Positions 10,456 to 18,980 of a stretch of DNA of 64,000 bases are shown one piece after another. Both the position numbers and the translations under genes were made by a program. Source of the stretch: Trebonia sp963795335. GTDB taxonomy: Bacteria; Actinomycetota; Actinomycetes; Streptosporangiales; Streptosporangiaceae. The notes beneath the pieces were generated by a model. That model saw only the letters and a list, made by a program, of their open reading frames with translations. It was not told the DNA's origin and made no database searches. The stretch lies in assembly GCA_963795335.1 (NCBI GenBank), contig CAWCHI010000018.1, positions 124,001-188,000 of the forward strand, in the 5' to 3' direction. Position 1 is the first letter of the stretch. The number at the start of each line of letters is the position of its first letter.

Positions 10456-11235
10456 TCAGATTCGGCGCATCATCTCCAGCGGACCCGCCAGCAACTGGTC
10501 AACCTGCCCCCGGTCACGGTCCGGGGTAAGCCGGACCTGCCGCAGTGACCGCCAGCCCTTGCCGGTCAGCAGGAACTCGCCCGGCACGGCCAGCGCCGCG
10601 ATCCCGTTCATGACCATCTGCGGGTGCGCGTGCCGCTCACCCGCCGCCCGGGCATCGACCACGTCGGTCATCAGGCCGCTGTCCAGGTCGATTCCCGCCA
10701 GCAGGGTGGTGCCGAGGACGTTGGCCCAGACCCGGCCGCCGGCCCAGGTCAGGTCGTTGAGCCAGCGGACCCGCGCCCGGCTCACGTCCGTGCGCACGTG
10801 CACGACGGCGCGGGGCTCGAGCGTCTCCGGATCGCGCCGCACCAGCTCGCTGGTTCCGTCACTGGTCACGACCTCGCGCACCGTCCCGGTGCTGTCGGCG
10901 GCCGGCACCGCGCAGATGCCCCAGCCCTCCCGGCTGAACGGGACGCGCGCGCGGAGTTCCAGCGTCGCGGCATCCCAGCGCAGGGCGACGCGCTCCTTCC
11001 AGGTGAGCTGCCAGATGCTGGCACCGACCCGGACGATGCCCTCGGCGTAAAGCTCCGGCGGCACGGCCGACTCGGCCGCCACCCGGGACGCGCCGGCCGG
11101 GTAGCGCCGCAGCACCGACATCCCGTACTGGCCGCCCGACTCCCAGATCGTCTCGCCCTCGGCGAGCAGCCCCTGGGTGAACCCCTGCCCGGGGTGAGGC
11201 ATCGTCTGCACCACGCGCACCCGGTAGAACCGCAT
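10456..11235 (-). CDS. Glutaminyl-peptide cyclotransferase-like protein
   Basis: A beta-propeller protein of the plant/bacterial glutamine cyclotransferase family, 259 residues. It shows the N-terminal family block TMPHPGQGFTQGLLAEGETIWESGGQYGMS, the block ELYAEGIVRVGASIWQLTWKE, and LNDLTWAGGRVWANVLGTTLLAGIDLDSG near the C-terminal half. These enzymes cyclise N-terminal glutamine to pyroglutamate. There is no signal peptide in this reading, which is unusual if it acts outside the cell. ATG 11235 was chosen; an upstream in-frame GTG 15 bases away is also possible. The gene is convergent with the HExxH gene and divergent from purU. Confidence 0.85.
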   Translation of the reverse strand: MRFYRVRVVQTMPHPGQGFTQGLLAEGETIWESGGQYGMSVLRRYPAGASRVAAESAVPPELYAEGIVRVGASIWQLTWKERVALRWDAATLELRARVPFSREGWGICAVPAADSTGTVREVVTSDGTSELVRRDPETLEPRAVVHVRTDVSRARVRWLNDLTWAGGRVWANVLGTTLLAGIDLDSGLMTDVVDARAAGERHAHPQMVMNGIAALAVPGEFLLTGKGWRSLRQVRLTPDRDRGQVDQLLAGPLEMMRRI

Positions 11236-11332
11236 CCCGTGATTATCCACCCGTCGGGCCCGCTGCTCACCGGCTCGCACGCCCCGGCCGGGGCAGGAGG
11301 ACCACCGTGGCGCCGCCGCTAAGGTGGAGCAT

Positions 11333-12204
11333 ATGAGCACGCCGCTGGCAGCAGGCCGTGAGTTTGTGCTGACGCTGTCGTGCCCGGACAAGCCCGGCAT
11401 CGTTTACGCGGTGTCGAGCTTCCTGGTCCAGCACTCGGCCAACATCATCGCCAGTCAGCAGTACGGTGAGCCCGACGGCGGCCTGTTCTTCATGCGCGTG
11501 CACTTCTCGGTCCCGCTGCCGGGCCGGGCGACGGGGAACTCGAGCGCGACTTCACCTGGGTCGCCCAGGCCTTCCAGATGACCTGGCGGCTGCACGACAA
11601 GGCCGTGCGGATCAAGACCCTGGTGATGGTCTCCCAGCTCGGGCACTGCCTCAACGACCTGCTCTTCCGCTGGTCGGCCGGGTCGCTGCCGGTCGACCTG
11701 GCCGGCGTGGTGTCCAACCACGAGGTGTTCCGCCCCCTGACCGAGTCTTACGGGCTGGCGTTCCACCACATCCCGGTGGCGGCCGGCTCCAAGCCCGCGG
11801 CCGAGGCCCGGCTGATGTCGGTCATCGAGGAGACCAGGACCGAGCTGGTCGTGCTGGCCCGCTACATGCAGATCATCTCGGCCGACGTCTGCCAGCGGGT
11901 GCAGGGGCGGATGATCAACATTCATCACTCGTTCCTGCCGTCCTTCAAGGGCGCCAAGCCCTACCACCAGGCGCACGCCAAGGGCGTCAAGCTGGTGGGG
12001 GCGACCGCCCACTATGTCACCCCCGACCTGGACGAGGGCCCGATCATCGAGCAAGGCCTGCTGCGGGTGGACCACTCCTATTCGCCGGATCGGCTGGTCG
12101 AAGCCGGCCGGGACGTCGAAGCCCAGGTTCTCGCCCGCGCCGTCACCTGGCACGCCGAGCACCGCGTCCTGCTCAACGGCAACCGGACAGTCGTGCTGCA
12201 CTAG
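11333..12204 (+). CDS. purU: Formyltetrahydrofolate deformylase (one frameshift)
   Basis: PurU hydrolyses 10-formyltetrahydrofolate to formate and tetrahydrofolate, supplying formate and balancing the one-carbon pool. The N-terminal ACT domain (residues 10-70) reads FVLTLSCPDKPGIVYAVSSFLVQHSANI. The formyltransferase domain shows VSQLGHCLNDLLFRW, ARYMQIIS, INIHHSFLPSFKGAKPYHQA and GATAHYVTPDLDEGPIIEQ, which include the conserved Asn, His and Asp of the hydrolase active site. ATG 11333 has a good site, AAGGTGGAG, just upstream. One indel near 11530-11545 separates FSVPLPGRA from ERDFTWVAQAF; the reading resumes cleanly. Length about 290 residues, normal for the family. Confidence 0.95.
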
Positions 12205-12758
12205 GGGCCAGCGAGGGTGCGGGTGGCCGCCGTTCGACGTGTTCCCGCTCGGGCTGGGCGGCAGCCGCGCCGCGGTCGTCATCGCCACCAAGGTGAGCAG
12301 CCACCCGCAGTTCCGCGGCCTCGCCCGGGCTAACGTGCTCGCGGCGGCCGACGCGTCCCTCGCCCGGCTGAAGACAGACTGGATCGACCTCTACTACGCG
12401 CACTACGACGACCCGGCCGTGCCGGTCGCCGAGGCCGCCGGGGCGTTCGCGGAGCTGCAGCGGGCCGGGAAGATCAGGCACGTCGGGTTGTCCAACTTCA
12501 CCGCGCGGCAGCCCAGCGCGGCCAGGTACCTGACCCCGGCGGGCGAGAAGGTCCTGGCGGCACTGGACGCGGTCGCAGACGGCCGCGGGGTCGAGCCTGG
12601 CCACCGTGGCGCTGGCCTGGCTGCGCACCCGCCCGCAGGTGGTGGCGCCGCTGGCCAGCGCCCGGGTCCCGGGGCAGCTGCCGGCCTTGCTGGCAGCGGC
12701 CAGCCTGGAGCTGACGGCGGACGAGGCCGCCAGCCTGGACAGCGCGTCGGACGCCTAA
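12205..12758 (+). pseudogene. Aldo/keto reductase remnant
   Basis: Sequence related to aldo/keto reductases, but missing large parts. It begins near GRDDVVIATKVSSHPQFRG-like sequence (readable from about 12240 as VVIATKVSS), continues through LARLKTDWIDLYYAHYDDPAVPVAEAAGAFAELQRAGKIRHVGLSNFTARQ, then jumps directly to RYLTPAGEKVLAALDAVADGRG and ends SLATVALAWLRTRPQVVAPLASARVPGQL...ADEAASLDSASDA. The N-terminal strand-turn with the catalytic Asp/Tyr region and about 100 residues between GLSNF and YLTP are absent. There is also a frame change near 12595. Unlike the single-base errors elsewhere, whole blocks are gone, so this looks like real decay. It directly follows the purU stop. Confidence 0.75.
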
Positions 12759-12762
12759 CGGG

Positions 12763-13685
12763 TCAGCCTGCCGCGGCGTCGAAGTAGTGGCCGCGCTCGA
12801 GGTCGTCGAACAGGCTCGGGCCGGCTGGCTGCCAGCCCAGCAGTTGCCGGGTCAGGGCGCTCGAGCTCGGGTTGTCGAGCCCGGCGAACGCGCCGAGCAT
12901 GCCGAAATGCGCGGCCGCGTCGGCCGGGTCGATGGACTTGGCCGGCAGGTTCAGGTGGCGGCCGATGACCTCGGCGATGTCACGGACCGGGATGCCCTCC
13001 TCCGCCACCCCGTGCAGCACCGAGCCAGCCGGGGCCGATTCGAGCGCGAGCCGGTACAGCCGCGCGGCGTCGACGGTGTGCACCGCCGGCCAGCGGTTGG
13101 CGCCGTCGCCGACGTAGGCCGACACCCCTGTCGCGCGGGCGATGCCGATCAGCACCACGGCGAAGCCGCCGCTGCCGGCCAGCTCGCTGTGCACGGCGGG
13201 GGCAGGCGGACCCAGGAGGAGCGGACGCCGCGCCCGGCCAGGCCGAGGGCGGTGTTCTCGGCCTCGACCCGCGGTCCCCCGGTGAGCCGGTCCTGCTCGG
13301 TGCCTGCCCGGCCGGAAACGGCGCCGCTCAGCGCCAGCATGGCGGTTCCGCCGGTGCCGACGAACGGCTTGCCCGATCCCTCGATGGCCGAGGCCATCGC
13401 CTGAACGGCGCGCAGGTCGTCGGCAACCGCGGTCATGAAGTCGCCCGCCATCATCGCCTCGTGCTTGAAGGCCAGGTGGACCACTCCGTCGGCGGCCGCG
13501 GCGGCCGCGTGCAGGCCGTCCAGGTCATCGAGGTCACCCCGGTGAACCTGAGCCCCGGCCGCGTCCAGGGCGGCGGCGGAGGCATCGGACCGGGCCAGGC
13601 CGGTCACCTGATGGCCGTGCCGGAGCAGTTCGGGGACAAGAGCAGAGCCGATGTGGCCGGATGCCCCGGTGACGAATACGCGCAT
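12763..13685 (-). CDS. SDR/NAD-dependent epimerase family protein (one frameshift)
   Basis: An extended short-chain dehydrogenase/reductase of about 307 residues. The Rossmann motif is at the N-terminus (MRVFVTGASGHIGSALVPELL), followed by GDLDDLDGLHAAAAAADGVVHLAF. The C-terminal half has WPAVHTVDAARLYRLALESAPAGSVLHGVAEEGIPVRDIAEVIGRHLNLP, typical of NAD-dependent epimerase/dehydratase relatives acting on small molecules. The frame shifts near 13195. The canonical YxxxK pair is not visible, as in several atypical SDRs. Two TetR-type operators lie between this gene and the divergent TetR gene, so it is the likely target of that regulator. Confidence 0.85.
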
Positions 13686-13709
13686 GGTGATGGCCTCCTG
13701 AAAGCTTGA

Positions 13710-13755
13710 TGTCAGTTTCTGTCATCAGACTACACCGCCATGTCAGTTCCTGTCA
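13710..13755. promoter_or_regulatory. Two operator sites between SDR and TetR genes
   Basis: Two near-identical quasi-palindromes lie in the 88-bp divergent gap: TGTCAGTTTCTGTCA at 13710-13724 and TGTCAGTTCCTGTCA at 13741-13755. They start exactly 31 bp apart, about three helical turns, so two dimers could bind the same face. Each arm reads TGTCAG/CTGTCA around a 3-bp centre with a single symmetric mismatch. Position and form fit TetR-family operators controlling both promoters. Confidence 0.65.
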
Positions 13756-13773
13756 TCGGGGTACCATCGAAGC

Positions 13774-14349
13774 ATGTCTCGCTGGGAACCCGATGCCCGC
13801 GGCCGCCTGGCGCAGGCCGCGCTCGAGCTGTACCACGAGCGCGGCTACGACCAGGTCACGGTGGCCGAGATCGCCCAGCGGGCCGGACTGACCGAGCGGA
13901 CCTTCTTCCGGCACTACGCCGACAAGCGCGAGGTGCTCTCCTACGGCGCCCCCCTGCTCCAGGAGCGGCTGGTCCGCGGGGTAGAGGAGGCCCCCCCGGG
14001 GATGGCGCCGGTGGACGTGGTGGGCGCGGCGCTGGAGTCAGCCGCCGAGGAAGTGTTCGGCGCCGACGGCAGCTTCGCGGCGCGTCGCCAGGCAGTGGTG
14101 GCGGCCAGTCCCGAGCTGCTGGAGCGCGAGCTGATCAAGATGGCGATGTTCGCCGCCGCGGTGGCGGCGGCACTGCGGCGGCGCGGCGTGGCCGACCCGG
14201 CCGCGAGCCTGGCCGCGGAGGCTGGCATCGCCGTGTTCAAGGTCGCCTACCAGCGCTGGGCCGACGAGGCGAGCCAGCAGCCGCTGCGCGACGTTGTCCG
14301 GGCCTGCCTGGCCGAGCTGAAGAATGTGACCGCGCAAGGCTCGGGTTAA
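13774..14349 (+). CDS. TetR family transcriptional regulator
   Basis: A 191-residue TetR repressor. The N-terminal helix-turn-helix reads AALELYHERGYDQVTVAEIAQRAGLTERTFFRHYADKREVL (about residues 14-54), a close match to the family. The rest is the helical ligand-binding domain (ASPELLERELIKMAMFAAAVAAALRR). It is divergent from the SDR gene at 12763, and the two repeated operator-like sites in the gap suggest autoregulation and SDR repression lifted by a small ligand. Confidence 0.92.
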   Translation: MSRWEPDARGRLAQAALELYHERGYDQVTVAEIAQRAGLTERTFFRHYADKREVLSYGAPLLQERLVRGVEEAPPGMAPVDVVGAALESAAEEVFGADGSFAARRQAVVAASPELLERELIKMAMFAAAVAAALRRRGVADPAASLAAEAGIAVFKVAYQRWADEASQQPLRDVVRACLAELKNVTAQGSG

Positions 14350-14644
14350 CGTCACCCGAGAAACCGGATACCTCGGCCGGCGTGTGCAGCACGTCCCCGA
14401 TCAGCAGGAGGCGCTCGCCGCGGCTCGACACCACGTAGATCGCCGACCCGGGCGTGTGCCCGGGAACGGGGCGCGCGTCGAGACCGGGCAGCAGCGTCGT
14501 CTCAGCGTCGAAGGTCTCGAGCCGCCCGGTGCACGCGTACGTGGCGTTGGGGAAGACGACCTCGCCATTGCGGGTCGCCCGGCCGACGTGATCCCAGTGC
14601 AGGTGCGCCGCCATCGCCGTCGCCGGGATCGCGCTGCTGGCCAC
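14350..14644 (-). pseudogene. MBL-fold metallo-hydrolase fragment
   Basis: Only the middle of a metallo-beta-lactamase fold protein is readable: AHLHWDHVG (HxHxDH metal motif), then VPGHTPGSAIYVVSSRGERLLLIGDVLHTPAE with the further metal ligands. The normal first 60 or so residues and the C-terminal 80 or more are missing, and the piece is wedged between the TetR stop and the phosphotransferase gene. This looks like a decayed remnant. Confidence 0.6.
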
Positions 14645-14787
14645 GCCCCTGCTGCTGCTCCGTGGAGCCCGAGCGGCCGCTACCGGAGCCTGCGCCCGAG
14701 CCGGGCCGGGCCGAAGTTGCGGGACCCGTGACGGCAGGGTAGAACCCTAGGGATCAGTCTGGTCCGCGTCGTCAAGGAGGTTCCCCC

Positions 14788-15815
14788 GTGGCTGACCTCC
14801 CCGGCCTGGACCTGGCGCGGTTCGCCGCCTGGTTCGACGGGCCTGCCCGGGCCAGGTCGGCGGCCCGCTGCGCGGACGGCTGATCGCCGGGGGCCGGTCC
14901 AACCTGACCTACGAGGTCAGCGACGGGACCGGAGCTGGGTCGTGCGCCGCCCGCCGCTCGGCCACGTGCTCGCCACCGCGCACGACATGGCCCGCGAGTA
15001 CCGGGTGATCAGCGCGCTGCGCGACACCAGCGTGCCGGTCCCGCCGAGCTACGCGCTGTGCACCGACCCGGACGTCATCGGCGCGCCGTTCTACGTGATG
15101 GCCAACGGTCGACGGGATCGCCTACCGGACCGCCGGCCAGCTGGCCGCGGTCGGCCCGGCCCGCGCCCGGGTCATCGCCGGCGCGGATGGTCGCCACCCT
15201 CGCGCTGCTGCACGCGGTCGATCCCGGCCGAGGTCGGGCTGGCGGACTTCGGCCGCCCGGAGGGTTCCTCGGCCGGCAGGTGCGCCGCTGGAACAAGCAG
15301 CTCGACGCGTCCCGCAGCCGCGCCCTGGCCGGCATCGACGAGCTGCACGACGCTGCTGGCGGCCGACCCGCCCGCGGAGTCGGCGCGCGACCGATCGTGC
15401 ACGGCGACTACCGGCTGGACAACGTGCTCGTCGGACCCGGACGACACCGATCGCGGCGGTGGTGGACTGGGAGATGGCGACCCTCGGCGACCCGCTGACC
15501 GACGTCGGGCTGCTGGTCGTCTACCAGCGGCTGGACCGGCTGGGCGGCGACGGTCCCGAGGCCAGCGACCGCGCCCGGGCTTCCCGGCCGAGGCGGAGAT
15601 GCTCCGTCACTACGCCGCCTGCAGCGGGCGGGACCTGTCCGACCTCGGCTTCTACATCGCCCTGGCCTCGTTCAAGTCGGCGGTCATCCTCGAGGGCATC
15701 CACTTCCGGTACGTCCACGGCCAGACCGTCGGCGCCGGATTCGAGGAAATCGGCGACGCTGGTCGAGCCCTTGGTCGCCAGCCGGGCTGGCCGCGATTCG
15801 CGAGAGGAGAGCTGA
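14788..15815 (+). CDS. APH/ChoK-like kinase (phosphotransferase family), paired with acyl-CoA dehydrogenase
   Basis: A kinase of the aminoglycoside/choline phosphotransferase fold, about 340 residues after joining. It starts at GTG 14788 behind a strong AAGGAGG site. It shows the nucleotide-binding start AGGRSNLTYEVSDG, then REYRVISALRDTSVPVP, the catalytic loop IVHGDYRLDNVLV and the metal-binding VVDWEMATLGDPLTDVG. FYIALASFKSAVILEGIHFRYVHGQT is typical of the subfamily related to the kinase half of human ACAD10/ACAD11. Frame breaks lie at about 14850, 14935, 15108, 15185, 15225, 15265, 15350, 15430, 15575 and 15765. Its stop overlaps the ATG of the acyl-CoA dehydrogenase (TGATG). The likely substrate is a hydroxyacyl-CoA rather than an antibiotic (inference from pairing). 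Confidence 0.85.
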
Positions 15816-17051
15816 TGGACTTCGCCTTCGACGCGCGGACCGAGGAACTGCGGGCCGCGCTGCTCGAGTTCATGGACAGCCACGTCTACCCGGCCGAGCC
15901 GGTGTTCCCCGAGCAGCTGGCCGCGCTGGAGAACCGCTGGGCCTGGACGACCGTCCCGGTGCTGGCCGAGCTGCGCGCGGAGGCGCGGTCCCGCGGGCTG
16001 TGGAACCTGTTCCTGCCCGGCGAGCACGGCGCCGGGCTGACCAACCTGCAGTACGCGCCGCTGGCCGAGATCACCGGCCGCAGCCTGCACCTGGCGCCCG
16101 GCCGCGCTGAACTGCGCCGCGCCGGACACCGGCAACATGGAGGTGCTGGCCACGTTCGGCACCGCCGAGCAGCGGAAGCGCTGGCTGCAGCCGCTGCTCG
16201 ACGGGGAGATCCGCTCGGCCTTCGCGATGACCGAGCCCGACGTGGCCTCCTCCGACGCGACCAACATCGCCACCCGCATCGAGCGCGACGGCGACGAGTA
16301 CGTGATCAACGGCCGCAAGTGGTGGATCACCGGCGCGCTGAACCCGCAGGCGGAGATCTTCATCGTGATGGGCAAGACCGACCCGGCGGCCGAGCGGCAC
16401 CGGCAGCAGTCGATGATCCTGGTCCCGCGGGACACCCCCGGGGTCGACCGTCGTGCGCGGTATGGAGGTCTTCGGCTACGACGACCACGAGCACGGCGGC
16501 CACGCCGAGATCGTGTTCCAGCGACGTGCGGGTGCCCGGCGGCCAACCTGATCGGCGGCGAGGGCGACGGCTTCGCGATCGCCCAGGCCCGGCTGGGCCC
16601 GGGCCGCATCCACCACTGCATGCGCTCGATCGGCGCTGGCCGAGCGGGCCGTCGAGCTGATGTGCGCCCGGGCGGACGCGCGCGGTCGCCTTCGGCAAGC
16701 CGCTCGCCGAGCAGGGCGTGATCCGGGACTGGATCGCCGAGTCGCGGGTGCGGATCGAGCAGCTGCGGCTGCTCGTGCTCAAGGCCGCCTGGCTGATGGA
16801 CACCGTCGGCAACAAGGCCGCCCACACCGAGATCCAGGCGATCAAGATCGCCACGCCCGCCGACGGTCGAGTGGATCCTCGACAAGGCGATCCAGGTGCA
16901 CGGGGCGGGCGGCCTCAGCCAGGACTTCCCGCTGGCGCCGGCGTTCGCCGGCATCCGCACGCTGCGCTTCGCCGACGGCCCGGACGAGGTGCACAAGAAC
17001 TCGCTGGCCCGGGCCGAGCTGGCCCGCCAGCGCGCCCGCCGGGCGAGCTAG
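15815..17051 (+). CDS. Acyl-CoA dehydrogenase, ACAD10/11-like (frameshifted)
   Basis: An FAD-dependent acyl-CoA dehydrogenase of about 410 residues. It begins MDFAFDARTEELRAALLEFMDSHVYPAEPVF, typical of the ACAD10/11 subfamily. Other blocks are LWNLFLPGEHGAGLTNLQYAPLAEITGRS, the FAD/substrate signature FAMTEPDVASSDATNI, YVINGRKWWITGA, VRGMEVFGYDDHEHGGHAEIVFSDVRVPAANLIGGEGDGFAIAQARLGPGRIHHCMRSIG, and the C-terminal AIQVHGAGGLSQDFPLA. Frame breaks lie near 16110, 16455, 16525, 16640, 16690 and 16865. It is coupled to the upstream kinase and convergent with the peroxiredoxin gene, sharing the stop region. Confidence 0.9.
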
Positions 17052-17524
17052 GCGGGCTGCTCCGCCTGGAGCTTCCTGACCATGCCGAGCGCGTCGTTGA
17101 CGTGCCGGCCGATGTTGGTCATCGAGTTGAACACCTGCCGGACGGTGCCGGTCCGGTCGATCACATAGGTGACGCGGCCGGGCAGCACGCCCAGGGTCGA
17201 CGGCACCCCGTACGTCTTGCGGAGCTGTCCCTTGTCGTCACTGACCAGAGTGAACGGCAGCTTGTGGTGGTCAGTGAAGGAGGCGTGCCTGTCGACCGAG
17301 TCGGAGCTGACCCCGATGACCTCGGCCCCCGCCTCGGTGAAGACCTCGTAGCTGTCGCGGAAGGCGCACGCCTCGGCCGTGCAGCCGCTGGTCTCGTCCT
17401 TCGGGTAAAAGTAGAGCACCACCACGCGCTGGCTGAGCCGGTCGCTGAGCCGCACCGGCGCGCCGTTCTGCGCCGGGAGCGTGAAGTCCGGTGCCTTGTC
17501 GCCGACCTTGATCCCTCGTGCCAT
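17048..17524 (-). CDS. bcp: Thioredoxin-dependent thiol peroxidase (Bcp/PrxQ)
   Basis: A 158-residue peroxiredoxin that reduces hydroperoxides with thioredoxin as electron donor. The thioredoxin fold starts KVGDKAPDFTLPAQNG. The active-site segment FYPKDETSGCTAEACAFRD carries the peroxidatic Cys and, five residues on, the resolving Cys of the PrxQ type. The rest (VIGVSSDSVDRHASFTDHHKLPFTLVSD) is standard. Its ATG is at 17524, and its stop overlaps the stop of the convergent acyl-CoA dehydrogenase gene. Confidence 0.95.
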   Translation of the reverse strand: MARGIKVGDKAPDFTLPAQNGAPVRLSDRLSQRVVVLYFYPKDETSGCTAEACAFRDSYEVFTEAGAEVIGVSSDSVDRHASFTDHHKLPFTLVSDDKGQLRKTYGVPSTLGVLPGRVTYVIDRTGTVRQVFNSMTNIGRHVNDALGMVRKLQAEQPA

Positions 17525-17587
17525 CGCCGCCTACTCCTTCGCACTGCTGCCGCTACCCGCAGCCTAAGCCACGGTTAGGATTCGGCT

Positions 17588-17875
17588 GTGATCAGGAACG
17601 TCGTTCTGGTCCGGCTCAAGCCGGGCTATGACCCAGCCGAACTCGCCGATATCCAGCAGGATTTCCGCGACCTCAACTGCCCGGGCACGATCAGCTTCAC
17701 GCTCGGCGACGACCTCGGCCTGCGCGACGGCAACTGGAGTTACGCGATCGTCGCCGACTTCACCGATGCCGAGGCCTACCGGGGCTACGACCTAGACGCG
17801 GCGCACAACCGGGCCCGGGCGCGGCTCGCGCCGCTGGCGGCGGAGGTCGCGCGGGTCCAGTTCGACCTGCCCTGA
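17588..17875 (+). CDS. Dabb (stress-responsive A/B barrel) family protein
   Basis: A 95-residue ferredoxin-like dimeric barrel protein starting at GTG 17588 (MIRNVVLVRLKPGYDPAELADIQQDFRDL). It continues SYAIVADFTDAEAYRGYDLDAAHNRARARLAPLAAEVARVQFDLP, a clear Dabb domain over its whole length. Related proteins include polyketide cyclase-like and stress-induced proteins; the substrate is unknown. Divergent from bcp. Confidence 0.85.
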   Translation: MIRNVVLVRLKPGYDPAELADIQQDFRDLNCPGTISFTLGDDLGLRDGNWSYAIVADFTDAEAYRGYDLDAAHNRARARLAPLAAEVARVQFDLP

Positions 17876-17887
17876 CCGGCCGCCCGG

Positions 17888-18298
17888 TCAGCCGGGGACG
17901 GTCCAGCCGCGCTCCAGGGTCACCCGGATCGCGGTGCTGTAGCTGTCGTACCACTCCGGGGCATGACCCATCGCCGCGATGGTGTCCTTGTACTTCGCGA
18001 GCATCTCGGGAACGGCCGACGGCAGCGGCGCGCCCGGCACCACCTCGGCCTGCCCGGAGATCACCACCACGTCCCCACCACCGGGGGTGGAGTTGAAGTT
18101 CAGTGCGACGTGGCTGTTGGCGGCGATGTGCCTCAGTTTGGCCACCTCCGGCGCCGAGTAGATGACGACGTCGGTCCCGTTCCACAGGAACCAGACCGGG
18201 CGCGGGGCCGGGCGTCCGCTCGGCGTGACGGTGGTGAGCCAGACGATCTGGTCGCCGGCCAGGTGCCTTTCGATCTGCTCAGTCAGCTCGAATGCCAT
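17888..18298 (-). CDS. PPOX-class F420-type flavin/deazaflavin protein
   Basis: A 136-residue split-barrel protein of the pyridoxamine 5-phosphate oxidase superfamily. It shows HLAGDQIVWLTTVTPSGRPAPRPVWFLWNGTDVVIYSAPEVAKLRHIAANSHVALNFNS, the cofactor-binding half, and a C-terminal GHAPEWYDSYSTAIRVTLERGW. The pattern matches actinobacterial probable F420-dependent enzymes (Rv3369-like). It may bind F420, FMN or heme; the cofactor is inferred from the family. ATG 18298 was chosen; an in-frame ATG three codons upstream is equally possible. Confidence 0.8.
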   Translation of the reverse strand: MAFELTEQIERHLAGDQIVWLTTVTPSGRPAPRPVWFLWNGTDVVIYSAPEVAKLRHIAANSHVALNFNSTPGGGDVVVISGQAEVVPGAPLPSAVPEMLAKYKDTIAAMGHAPEWYDSYSTAIRVTLERGWTVPG

Positions 18299-18382
18299 GC
18301 CCCGCATGCTAGACCGGGCCGGACGGCCGCTGTCGCCCGGCCACGTTATTCCCTCGCCATCTTCGCCCCTGCGTGCTATCTC

Positions 18383-18403
18383 TTACATGAGAAACATGTG
18401 TAA
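18383..18403. promoter_or_regulatory. Palindromic operator candidate upstream of RHH-like gene
   Basis: A 21-bp imperfect palindrome, with TTACA at 18383-18387 and TGTAA at 18399-18403 around CATG-rich inner arms, sits 17 bp before the start codon of the 18421 gene. It is AT-rich against a GC-rich background and overlaps where a promoter would sit. It is probably an operator, possibly for the ribbon-helix-helix-like protein encoded immediately downstream. Confidence 0.45.
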
Positions 18404-18420
18404 TACGGCGAGGAGATTCC

Positions 18421-18975
18421 ATGAGCGTGCGAGGGGCCGCCCGCATCGAGGAGCGACTTCGGTCTGTCTTCCCGGACGGCGCGATCAGTCAGGTCGAGGT
18501 GCTGAGCTACGGCGATGACCCGGCCATCGAGCCGGGGCAGACCGCGATCCGCGTCTCGGTCGACCGGGCCAGCCGGCCCGAAGGCCGGGAGGGCGACGAG
18601 AAGACCATCCACGAGTTCGAGATTGCCCACCATGACACGCTCAAGGAGCTCCACGACAAGGTGCCTGGGTTCATCGGGTGGGTCGAGTTCCGCGCCGCCG
18701 GCGCGGCCGGAACCCACGGGCCTGTCCTGCGGATCGGCGGTCCCGGCGGGCGCTCGGCCCCGCCCTTGGACGAGGCGCCGGAGGAGCTCACGCCGGTGAT
18801 GACCCGGCTCGGGACCACTGACCTGGCGACGGTGGACCTGCTGATCACGGCCGGCATCGGCTCGAGCCGGGCCGAGGTCATGCGCTGGGCGGTGGGCCGC
18901 ATCCGGGAGAACCCGGTGTACGCCCAGATCCAGGAACGAGTGCGGGAAATCGAGCAACTCAAGGCCGCGTTCTAA
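18421..18975 (+). CDS. Hypothetical protein with C-terminal ribbon-helix-helix-like region
   Basis: A 184-residue soluble protein. ATG 18421 has GAGGAGA upstream. The N-terminal 110 residues (GAARIEERLRSVFPDGAISQVEVLSYGDDPAIEPGQTAIRV...) are of unknown type with alternating strands. After a Pro-rich linker (APPLDEAPEELTP), the C-terminal 60 residues read LATVDLLITAGIGSSRAEVMRWAVGRIRENPVYAQIQERVREIEQLK. This resembles a CopG/ribbon-helix-helix fold (strand, then a helix starting GSSRAEVMRWA) followed by a coiled-coil-like helix. A palindrome just upstream supports a DNA-binding, autoregulatory role. The MFS gene starts five bases after the stop, so the two form an operon. Confidence 0.7.
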   Translation: MSVRGAARIEERLRSVFPDGAISQVEVLSYGDDPAIEPGQTAIRVSVDRASRPEGREGDEKTIHEFEIAHHDTLKELHDKVPGFIGWVEFRAAGAAGTHGPVLRIGGPGGRSAPPLDEAPEELTPVMTRLGTTDLATVDLLITAGIGSSRAEVMRWAVGRIRENPVYAQIQERVREIEQLKAAF

Positions 18976-18980
18976 CCAGC

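Noticed and set aside
10461..11050. Continuation of the HExxH protein frame across the glutaminyl cyclase gene
   Set aside because: It lies fully antisense to a well-supported gene and its composition is that of a shadow frame.
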